Below, in pieces: positions 1 through 5,194 of a DNA stretch of 8,070 nt. The stretch spans positions 1 through 8,070 of the forward strand of contig CANQYH010000143.1 in NCBI GenBank assembly GCA_947628025.1, given 5' to 3'. The stretch's first letter is position 1, and each line of letters begins with the position of its first letter. The notes under the pieces are model-generated. The model had not been told where the DNA came from. It searched no databases and saw nothing but the letters and a program-made list of their open reading frames with translations. The DNA is from an uncultured Lachnospiraceae bacterium (GTDB lineage: Bacteria > Bacillota > Clostridia > Lachnospirales > Lachnospiraceae). Position numbers and translations under genes: made by a program.

Positions 1-1365
1 GCAGAGCTGCGCCTTGCCATTATGTCCTCTATCGCACAGGAGGAAAGCCGAAAGACCTCGGAGCGTGTGAAGTGGGGACAGAAACGCCGGATGGAACAGG
101 GCGTCGTGTTCGGCAGGGACCTGCTCGGCTACGACGTCCGCGGCGGCAAACTGTATATCAATGAAGAGGGAGCAAAAATCGTCCGCCTTATCTTTCATAA
201 ATTTGTGGATGAGGGAAAAGGTACCCACGTCATCGCCCGGGAGCTTCGGGAGGAGGGAATCCCGCCCTGCCGCGGCAAGGAATGGCAGCATACCGTCATT
301 CTCCGTATACTCCGCAACGAAAAATACTGCGGCGACCTGGTGCAGAAAAAGACCTACACGCCGGACTTTTTGTCCCACGAAAAGAAATACAACCGCGGAC
401 AGGAGGAATTTGTCATCCTGAAAGACCATCATGAGCCGATCGTTTCCCGCGAGCTGTTCGACGAGGCCAACCGGATCCTGGACGAGCGCTCCCGCACGGC
501 TGCGGGAAAAGCAAGGTACTTCTGTCCTGCCGCGCCAAATACAGAGGACGAACGTTCCTGCACGACCGCGGAAACGGCCGAGGACAGCTATTCTGCCACT
601 CCAAATGCCGAGGCTGAACATTCCCGCACGGCTACAGGAAAAACCAGGTATTCCATCCGCCACACGTTCTCCGGGAAGATCCGGTGCGGACAATGCGGCC
701 AAAGCTATGTGGCACGATATAAGACCCGCAGGGACGGAAGCCGGTACAGGGCGTGGCGCTGTCTGGAAGCCGTCCGAAACGGCCCTCCTCGTTCGGATCC
801 GGCAGGCGGTCTGACCGGCTGCGCATCTCCCGGTATCCGCAATGAGGACGCCGTCCATCTCATGTGCCTCGTCACAAAGGCGCTGAGATTCGACCGCTCA
901 AAGCTCCAAGACCGTCTGCTCTCTGTGATCCGAACCGTGATCGCCGTGGACGCCGGGGGCGCGGATACCGAAAAGCGAAAGGCACGGATCCAGGCCATAA
1001 AAAACAAGCGGGTCCGGCTGATCGACCTCTATCTGGCCGGCGATGTGACAAAAGAGGAATTTGCAGCCGCCAGCGCAAAATGCGACAGCGAGATCGCCGG
1101 ACTGCAGCCAGACACAGCAAAGATGGAGCGGCAGCCGGCGCAGCCCCCGCGGAAGCAGGAGCAGGAGCTGATCCGCGCGATGGACGGCGCGGTCTCGGAG
1201 ATCTTAAACGGTGTGGAGTACGAGGATACGTTTTACCGGCAGATCCTGGATCAGATGGTGATAAGGGACCGCGATCACATAGACATCTATCTGCATTTTC
1301 TTCCGGTCAAATGGAGCTACACGGCCGCGGGATGCGGAAACGCACCGCGCCGGGGACCCGATTAA
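1..1365 (+). CDS. Large serine recombinase (site-specific integrase), 5' partial
   Basis: Catalyses cutting and strand exchange between attachment sites, so it probably integrates and excises the element it lies in. The frame is open from base 1, so the N-terminal catalytic domain with the active-site Ser lies outside the window; the ATG at 22 is internal. The visible part begins at the end of the resolvase fold (ELRLAIMSSIAQEESRKTSE, the long helix linking to the DNA-binding part). Counting from Met 22, a Recombinase domain spans about residues 30-155. A zinc ribbon follows, with Cys222, Cys225, Cys247 and Cys267. A charged helical, probably coiled-coil segment spans about 313-385, and the C-terminal IDIYLHFLPVKW motif is typical of clostridial recombinases. 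The oddity is a 22-residue unit present about three times (residues 154-219) just before the zinc ribbon. The gene ends about 40 bases from the break in cotJC, which fits an integrase beside its own attachment site. The family assignment is firm; the partner site is inferred. Confidence 0.95.
   Translation, partial: AELRLAIMSSIAQEESRKTSERVKWGQKRRMEQGVVFGRDLLGYDVRGGKLYINEEGAKIVRLIFHKFVDEGKGTHVIARELREEGIPPCRGKEWQHTVILRILRNEKYCGDLVQKKTYTPDFLSHEKKYNRGQEEFVILKDHHEPIVSRELFDEANRILDERSRTAAGKARYFCPAAPNTEDERSCTTAETAEDSYSATPNAEAEHSRTATGKTRYSIRHTFSGKIRCGQCGQSYVARYKTRRDGSRYRAWRCLEAVRNGPPRSDPAGGLTGCASPGIRNEDAVHLMCLVTKALRFDRSKLQDRLLSVIRTVIAVDAGGADTEKRKARIQAIKNKRVRLIDLYLAGDVTKEEFAAASAKCDSEIAGLQPDTAKMERQPAQPPRKQEQELIRAMDGAVSEILNGVEYEDTFYRQILDQMVIRDRDHIDIYLHFLPVKWSYTAAGCGNAPRRGPD
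481..678 (+). repeat. Imperfect 66-bp tandem triplication inside the recombinase gene
   Basis: Three consecutive in-frame units of 66 bases (481-546, 547-612, 613-678) each encode a 22-residue block beginning DERSRTA, DERSCTT and AEHSRTA. Units 1 and 2 share about 45 of 66 bases by hand count. Units 1 and 3 are most alike over their first 39 bases (RTA-x-GK-x-RY core). The second half of unit 3 (FSGKI leading into CGQC) is ordinary family sequence, so units 1 and 2 look like insertions made by duplication. The frame is kept. Confidence 0.75.
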
Positions 1366-1368
1366 CCG

Positions 1369-1403
1369 AAAAAGAGCCCCTGACGCGGAGCATTTCAGGG
1401 GCT
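1369..1403 (-). terminator. Rho-independent terminator at the element edge, facing the cotJ operon
   Basis: A perfect 9-bp inverted repeat (AGCCCCTGA at 1375-1383, TCAGGGGCT at 1395-1403) encloses an 11-base loop. On the minus strand the stem is followed by CTTTTT (1369-1374), the usual U-tract. It would stop transcripts running out of the interrupted cotJC before they run antisense through the recombinase gene. On the plus strand no T-run follows, so it is not a good terminator for the recombinase itself, although the hairpin could protect that mRNA's 3' end. Confidence 0.75.
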
Positions 1404-1425
1404 TCCGTACCTACATCGGTCAGTA
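1396..1425. other. Putative attachment-site junction (attL or attR) within cotJC
   Basis: On the minus strand the CotJC-like protein reads LTDVGTE and then leaves the family sequence (the expected continuation is close to ELAHLEM). The recombination core should therefore lie near the codons for VGTE, about bases 1403-1414. Serine integrases cross over at a two-base core; a GT in the GGTACGGAAG segment is one candidate, but the exact core cannot be fixed without the other end or an empty site. Confidence 0.5.
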
Positions 1426-1597
1426 CCGCCTTTCCGATGTCATAGGGCATCGCGTAGCGCTGGGACAGATAGCGCATGGAAGCCGCGCTTTCCCCGTCCG
1501 GGCCGCCGTACTGGCTGGCGATAAACTGGGCCATCTGCGGATTGGGATTCGTGATATTGACCGGATACTGCAGGCGTTTTTCATATCTCCACATACT

Positions 1598-1855
1598 TTA
1601 ACGTCCTCCTTCCCAGGGCCAGGGACTCTGCGCCCACATCCAATAGCCACCGGCCGGGCTGACGCTGTCCGCCGTCAGCGGGCCGTAACCGGACTGATAC
1701 GCGTTCATCGCGTCGCCGCGCATCCGCACGACCGACTGATAATAAGCCAGCGCCATCTGGTCGCAGGGATGCGTATCCAAAAACAGCGCGGCATCGTCCA
1801 TGGCAAAACTGGTCTGATCGATGACATTTAAAAGCTGTTTCTCATTCTCAGACAT
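1598..1855 (-). CDS. cotJB: Spore coat peptide assembly protein CotJB
   Basis: CotJB is a small coat protein of the cotJ operon that acts with CotJA and CotJC in the inner coat layers of the spore. The 85-residue product has the family signature: an N-terminal helix (EKQLLNVIDQTSFAMDD), then FLDTHPCDQMALAYY, GPLTADSV, and a Trp-rich C-terminus ending WPWEGG. Length is normal for the family. The ATG overlaps the end of cotJA by 8 bases and has a GGGAGGTG ribosome binding site within the cotJA coding sequence, so translation is probably coupled. The gene looks intact. It remains the last complete gene of the operon because cotJC downstream is broken. Confidence 0.95.
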   Translation of the reverse strand: MSENEKQLLNVIDQTSFAMDDAALFLDTHPCDQMALAYYQSVVRMRGDAMNAYQSGYGPLTADSVSPAGGYWMWAQSPWPWEGGR

Positions 1856-2057
1856 GGGCGCACCTCCCTATGACAAAGGGATAGTCCAGCTCCGGAAAAA
1901 TGGTTCCCTGTCTCAGGCCCTGCTCCAGGGTATACGTCTGACGCCACTGCTGCCACGGAACATACCCCATGCCCACGGGAAACTGTTCGATACAGCCGGC
2001 TCCGCTATTGGGGCAGTTCATGACCGCAGGCGACTGGTTCCTGCAAGAACAACTCAT
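1848..2057 (-). CDS. cotJA: Spore coat-associated protein CotJA
   Basis: CotJA is a small spore coat protein, the first gene of the cotJ operon and needed in Bacillus subtilis for CotJC assembly into the coat. The 69-residue product has a Cys-rich N-terminal tail (Cys3, Cys5, Cys15, Cys22) followed by the conserved core YVPWQQWRQTYTLEQGL and GTIFPELDYPF, which is diagnostic. The chosen ATG at 2055-2057 is preceded by GAGAGGAG, 11 bases upstream, a rather long spacing. The intergenic gap to the kinase gene upstream is 88 bases and holds the likely operon promoter. The gene appears complete. Confidence 0.93.
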   Translation of the reverse strand: MSCSCRNQSPAVMNCPNSGAGCIEQFPVGMGYVPWQQWRQTYTLEQGLRQGTIFPELDYPFVIGRCAHV

Positions 2058-2099
2058 GAAAACGACGACTCCTCTCTGACTGAATGTTTTGATATTACT

Positions 2100-2131
2100 A
2101 ATTTATGAAAGAAGCGCCGTTTCGTGTATTC
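2100..2131 (-). promoter_or_regulatory. Weak candidate sigma-E-like promoter of the cotJ operon
   Basis: In B. subtilis the cotJ operon is transcribed by sigma-E. In this gap the minus strand carries CATAAATT (2100-2107), six of eight matches to the sigma-E -10 consensus as I know it, and GAATACA (2125-2131) as a possible -35. Their spacing of 17 is longer than usual, so this is only a candidate. Confidence 0.25.
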
Positions 2132-2145
2132 ACAGAGCCTGTAAA

Positions 2146-3459
2146 TTATGCGTAATTTTTTAAAAATGTCCGGGCCATTTCCACTGTATGGGCCGCGAAA
2201 TCCTGCCGGTAGCCCGCCGCCGGGTCCGAATCTCCGTGACTGAAAACCCATGCCAGCAGTTGGATGCGCCTGGCCATGAAAAACGCAGGGATCTCCCGGC
2301 GGTCCCGCGTGGTCAAGGGGCGCAGGCTCTCATAACCCTCCAGCCAGGCCCGCACCCACTGCGGCAGCCGCGGATCGTGCTCGATAAAGCTGAACGACGC
2401 GGCCAGGTCATAGAGGAACCACCCGTAGCCGCAGTCGTCAAAATCCAGCACGCAGAGCCGGCCGCCGCTGCCGCAGAGCAGGTTGGCGGAGCGCAGATCG
2501 GCGTGGATCAGGCCGTAGTTTTCCCTGGTCCTGCCATAATTTTCCAGGCGTCTGCCGATCGCGCCGCAGACCGTTTCCAGCAGGTCCCGCGCGGAAGCGT
2601 CCAGTTCACCGCAGGCTCTCCAGTCCCCGAAAAGCCCGTTCCGGCCTGTCATGGCTTCCAAATCCCAGTGAGGACGCCGCAAAGCGCCGCTCTCCTCCCA
2701 GTTCATGACCTGCCTGTGAAGCACCGCCGCGATCCAGCCGATCTGACGGAAATCCGCCGTGTCCTCCGGGTGCGTACCCTCCACATAAGCGAACATTACG
2801 CAGGGAAAGTCTCTGCCGCCCGCTCTCGCCATGGTGAGACGTCCGCCGTGCCGGTTCCGCAAAGGTCTCGCGACGGCAAATTCCCGGCTCTCCCCATACG
2901 CTCCCTGCGCAGTCCCCGTTTTCTGTGGGTCTCTATCTTCTTTCCGGTTCGGAAGCATTTCTCGGTCTGGGGGCAATTCTTCTCCAGCGTCCCGGCAGGA
3001 GATCCCCGCACGCCGCGGCTGTTCCTCTCCGCTCCGGTCCGTTCCGGGCGAAAGCAGCGCTTCCTGCAGGCTGCTTCCCTCATTCAGTTCTTCCAGCCAG
3101 CGCAGTTCCGCCCCGATCTCCTCCACCGTATGGTAGCCGGGCCGGGACACGCGCAGGACCGCGATAGGACTTCCCGGCTCATCCTCTCCCCCGCCGCTTC
3201 CTCCGCCCGGCGAAAAACGTTTCCCTGCTTCGCCCGAACGCAGCCCGGCGTTTCCGCTCCCCGCTTCTCCGCACAAAAGGAAACGGCTCCCTCTCAGGCC
3301 GCCGTCCCCTTTTTCTTCGTTTTCTTTTTTCCGCGTCACAGCAAACGTCACGTTTTCCGAACGGTAAAGGACCCGCAGTCCGCAGTCCTCCATCCCGTCA
3401 TACTCCCGGACCGCCGCCCGGGCCGCCTCAAAAAACGGCTCCATATCCTGAAAATTCAT
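2146..3459 (-). CDS. Aminoglycoside phosphotransferase / RdoA-like kinase family protein with low-complexity inserts
   Basis: Probable small-molecule or protein kinase of the APH/choline kinase fold, related to SrkA (RdoA); the substrate is unknown. In the 437-residue product the catalytic loop is LIHADLRSANLL (His319, Asp321, Asn326), and the Mg-binding LDFDDCGYG follows at about 338-346. The N-lobe is recognisable in pieces: VLYRSENVTFAV, then IAVLRVSRPGYHTVEEIGAELRWLEEL, then FPCVMFAYVEGTHP. Two Gly/Glu/Arg-rich stretches without family likeness, about residues 44-95 and 137-192, break this lobe and make the protein roughly 100 residues longer than usual. The start is uncertain: ATG 3457-3459 directly touches GGAGG, while ATG 3442-3444 lies 15 bases from it. 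An upstream ATG at 3558 is unlikely because it lies deep in the CBS gene. The CBS gene ends 8 bases upstream, so the two form an operon. No convincing terminator follows. Confidence 0.85.
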   Translation of the reverse strand: MNFQDMEPFFEAARAAVREYDGMEDCGLRVLYRSENVTFAVTRKKENEEKGDGGLRGSRFLLCGEAGSGNAGLRSGEAGKRFSPGGGSGGGEDEPGSPIAVLRVSRPGYHTVEEIGAELRWLEELNEGSSLQEALLSPGTDRSGEEQPRRAGISCRDAGEELPPDREMLPNRKEDRDPQKTGTAQGAYGESREFAVARPLRNRHGGRLTMARAGGRDFPCVMFAYVEGTHPEDTADFRQIGWIAAVLHRQVMNWEESGALRRPHWDLEAMTGRNGLFGDWRACGELDASARDLLETVCGAIGRRLENYGRTRENYGLIHADLRSANLLCGSGGRLCVLDFDDCGYGWFLYDLAASFSFIEHDPRLPQWVRAWLEGYESLRPLTTRDRREIPAFFMARRIQLLAWVFSHGDSDPAAGYRQDFAAHTVEMARTFLKNYA

Positions 3460-3467
3460 CCTCCGGT

Positions 3468-4004
3468 CTACGCCTCCAGCTCGCTGGCCGCCGCCGCTTC
3501 CTCCGCCGCCAGAGGATTCGCCCCCGTCATCCCCTGCCGGACCGCGATCACTTTCCATATGCCGTCGTCCGTCTCCCGCTCCGTGCGCGGTTCCGGGCTC
3601 TGGCTCATCAGGCGCGTGTAGCAGTAGCGGATGATATCCCGCCTGCGGATGATCCCGATAAAATTCTTCTGATCGTCCACCACCGGCACGAAATTCTGAT
3701 TCAGGGCTTTCTCGATCAGGTCCTCCATCGTCGCGTCCACATGCACCGGCTGGTAATCCATGCGCCGCGGGATCGAAGCGACCCGGATCTTCTCCGCGTT
3801 TTTCAGGCTCAGATTGTACTGGTTCTTAATGCCCCACAGCATATCTCCCTCTGTGATGGAGCCTATGTATTTGCCCTTGCGGTTCAAGACCGGCACTGCG
3901 GAATATTTGCACCCCTCCATCTTCTCCAGCGCCTGCCGCAGGGAATCGTTATCGAAAATGAACGCCACTTCGCTCTTTGGTGTCAGAAAAAATAAAATGT
4001 TCAT
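3468..4004 (-). CDS. Tandem CBS-domain protein
   Basis: Cytoplasmic protein of 178 residues with two CBS domains, which as a pair usually bind adenine nucleotides (AMP, ATP, c-di-AMP) and act as energy or ligand sensors. CBS1 spans about residues 7-62 (AVPVLNRKGKYIGSITEGDM) and CBS2 about 77-130 (NFVPVVDDQKNFIGIIRRRDII). The C-terminal tail of about 45 residues is charged and then Ala/Glu-rich. No other domain is fused, so any effector must be a partner; the kinase gene directly downstream is the obvious candidate. The ATG at 4002-4004 is preferred because GGGGGA lies 6 bases upstream; the in-frame ATG at 4062-4064 has no ribosome binding site. What ligand it binds cannot be told from the sequence. 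Confidence 0.88.
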   Translation of the reverse strand: MNILFFLTPKSEVAFIFDNDSLRQALEKMEGCKYSAVPVLNRKGKYIGSITEGDMLWGIKNQYNLSLKNAEKIRVASIPRRMDYQPVHVDATMEDLIEKALNQNFVPVVDDQKNFIGIIRRRDIIRYCYTRLMSQSPEPRTERETDDGIWKVIAVRQGMTGANPLAAEEAAAASELEA

Positions 4005-4180
4005 CCTTTTCCCCCGTTTCAAGTATTCTGATATCTGGCTGATCAGGTAATAATAGAATAGCATATATGTCTAAAACCTATGTGAACAATTTATTATGAT
4101 TTTATAAACTTTCTTCTAATATTTTGCAGCCTGCACAATTTTTCGGTCCGAATCTGCGTTTTTTTGTCGAAAATAGGAAG
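4005..4180 (-). promoter_or_regulatory. AT-rich intergenic region, probable promoter of the CBS-kinase operon
   Basis: This stretch is much richer in A+T than the flanking genes and holds no gene. It lies between the spoIIQ terminator and the CBS start, so the operon promoter should be here. One weak sigma-A-like pair on the minus strand is TTGTTC (4084-4089) with TATGCT (4060-4065), 18 bases apart; neither box is a strong match. Confidence 0.3.
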
Positions 4181-4232
4181 AAAAAAGGGGCCGCGTCCCG
4201 TATACGGCTCTCCGTTCAGGACGCGGCCCCTT
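4181..4232 (-). terminator. Strong rho-independent terminator after spoIIQ
   Basis: A perfect 14-bp inverted repeat (AAGGGGCCGCGTCC at 4185-4198; its complement at 4219-4232) encloses a 20-base loop that contains a small secondary palindrome (CCGTATACGG, partly in the loop). On the minus strand it is followed by a run of T (complement of 4181-4186). It ends the spoIIQ transcript 30 bases after the stop codon and separates it from the CBS-kinase operon. Confidence 0.92.
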
Positions 4233-4261
4233 ATCCTTTCCCGGCGCGCGCAGGCCCGCTT

Positions 4262-5125
4262 CTACTCGAAATAGTCCAGCGGATCCAGCGTCCCGTCGCC
4301 GTGCTGCAGTTCAAAATACACATTGCTGCCCTCGATGGAATAATACTTGGTCGGTTCCGCCACATAGCCCAGGATCTGCCCAGCCTCCAGGTACTCGTTT
4401 TCCACCGCCTGGATCTCTTTTAACTGGCCGCAGGTGACCGTATAATCATTGCCCAGATCCAGTATCACATAGTTCCCGATCTCCTCGTTGGTCCCCAGGG
4501 CCATGACCCTGGCGTTGGCGGGGGCCTGGACCGGATCGCTGACCTCGGCCTGGATCACGACGCCCGGATTGCACTGGTACTGGGCCAGGGTCGGGAAATA
4601 GATCGTCGTATCCATGCTGTAATCCAGCAGGATATTGCCCCGGACCGGCCACGCCAGACGGCTGGCGTCCGAAAAATCCAGCACAAGGGGCGTAACCGCC
4701 TCCAGCCCGCTGCCTGCCTGAGCCGCGTCCGACTCTTCCTCATCCGGCTGTACGCTCTCCGCCTGCGCCAGCTCCGTCCCCGGCTGTTCGTCGGGGACCG
4801 CCGCTTCCGGCTGCGTTTCCGAAGCTGCGTAAGCGCTCGGCTCTGCCGCTTCCGTCCTCTCCTCCGCAGCGGCGGCCGTCGTCTCTTCCGGAACGGCCGC
4901 GTTGTTATTTCCGGCCAGGTAGATATCTTCCGTTTCCCGCACAGGTTCCTCTTCCGCGATCATTGCGCCCGGATCCTGCATCTGGATGTACGGATTCTCC
5001 TCCCCGGGCAGTTTTCCTCTCTGAATCGTAACGACGCCCGCTGCGGCTACAATAGTCAGCAGGCCCAACACCAGCATGACAAGAAACAGTTTGTCCTTGA
5101 ATAACTGATTGAACTTCTCTTTCAC
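4262..5125 (-). CDS. spoIIQ: SpoIIQ-like forespore engulfment protein, degenerate M23/LytM domain
   Basis: SpoIIQ sits in the forespore membrane and binds mother-cell SpoIIIAH across the intermembrane space during engulfment. The 287-residue product has one N-terminal membrane segment (about residues 13-34, LFLVMLVLGLLTIVAAAGVV), a long acidic Ala/Glu/Pro-rich linker (about 40-150), and a LytM/M23 domain (about 158-287). The catalytic ligands of active M23 peptidases are absent: the HxxxD site reads NPGVV, the HxH sites read CGQL and NVYFEL. It is therefore probably structural. The spoIID gene is 69 bases upstream, a known clostridial pairing that supports the SpoIIQ name. I chose the GTG at 5123-5125 because GAGGTGATG lies at proper distance. 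The longer frame from ATG 5171-5173 has no good ribosome binding site and overlaps the promoter -35. The ATG at 5129-5131 is a third option. A strong terminator follows. Confidence 0.88.
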   Translation of the reverse strand: MKEKFNQLFKDKLFLVMLVLGLLTIVAAAGVVTIQRGKLPGEENPYIQMQDPGAMIAEEEPVRETEDIYLAGNNNAAVPEETTAAAAEERTEAAEPSAYAASETQPEAAVPDEQPGTELAQAESVQPDEEESDAAQAGSGLEAVTPLVLDFSDASRLAWPVRGNILLDYSMDTTIYFPTLAQYQCNPGVVIQAEVSDPVQAPANARVMALGTNEEIGNYVILDLGNDYTVTCGQLKEIQAVENEYLEAGQILGYVAEPTKYYSIEGSNVYFELQHGDGTLDPLDYFE

Positions 5126-5142
5126 TTTCATCACCTCGGTAC

Positions 5143-5171
5143 TAGTTTTACCAAAGGCAGATGAGTTATTC
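5143..5171 (-). promoter_or_regulatory. Predicted sigma-F (forespore) promoter of spoIIQ
   Basis: On the minus strand GAATA (5167-5171) is followed after 14 bases by GGTAAAACTA (5143-5152). The second box fits every fixed position of the sigma-F -10 consensus (GGnnAnAHTR). The -35 box is GAATA against GYATA, one mismatch; it also fits the looser sigma-G -35. In B. subtilis spoIIQ is a sigma-F gene. Transcription would begin about 10-15 bases before the GTG start, giving a very short leader. Confidence 0.65.
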
Positions 5172-5194
5172 ATGGATTCCCGCGAAATGAAAAT

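Larger units (their letters stand above)
1..1403. mobile_element. End of an integrated serine-recombinase element (prophage, ICE or skin-like) inserted in cotJC
   Basis: The region holds a large serine recombinase whose 3' end abuts an interrupted cotJC reading frame. CotJC similarity stops after codon 64 (bases 1403-1405, minus strand); everything to the left is unrelated to CotJC. This places the element boundary at or just right of 1403. The left part of the element and its other end are outside the window, so its size and type cannot be judged. The element is inferred from the broken gene plus the adjacent integrase. Confidence 0.75.
1307..1594 (-). pseudogene. cotJC: Spore coat protein CotJC (manganese catalase-like), interrupted by the element
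   Basis: CotJC is a spore coat protein of the Mn-catalase (ferritin-like) family. Residues 1-64 match it clearly: MWRYEKRLQYPV at the N-terminus, then QYGGPDGE, RYLSQRYAMP and LTDVGTE. After Glu64 the family sequence ends and 31 unrelated residues encoded by element DNA follow to a stop at 1307, overlapping the recombinase 3' end. An intact protein is usually about 190 residues, so roughly two thirds, including most metal ligands of the four-helix core, is missing here. The ATG at 1592-1594 is preceded by AAGGAGG embedded in the last cotJB codons, and only 3 bases separate the two genes. The rest of cotJC is expected at the far end of the element. It could be a dead gene or one restored by excision. 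Confidence 0.88.

Noticed and set aside
864..1445. A 193-codon frame overlapping the recombinase 3' half and running over the element junction
   Set aside because: Composition is Arg/Gly/Ala-rich without motifs, and it lies inside the real recombinase frame. A product spanning the junction is not supported.
1420..1650. A 76-codon minus-strand frame overlapping cotJC and cotJB
   Set aside because: Out of frame with both cotJ genes, which match their families over this stretch.
2143..2158. AAATTA-TGCG-TAATTT inverted repeat at the end of the kinase gene as a terminator
   Set aside because: The stem is only six A/T pairs, overlaps the stop codon and has no GC core, so it would be too weak; no T-run follows it on the minus strand.
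3468..3558. Kinase start at the ATG 3556-3558
   Set aside because: It would overlap the CBS gene by about 90 bases and add a Gly/Ser-rich tail that is an out-of-frame reading of the CBS C-terminus.
2188..3621. A 477-codon open frame on the plus strand opposite the kinase gene
   Set aside because: It has no recognisable domain and is Pro/Arg/Ser-rich. It is the expected open antisense frame of a GC-rich gene; the opposite frame has clear kinase motifs.
4062..4064. Earlier ATG for the CBS protein, adding 20 residues
   Set aside because: No ribosome binding site precedes it, the added residues are unlike CBS proteins, and the region looks like promoter DNA.
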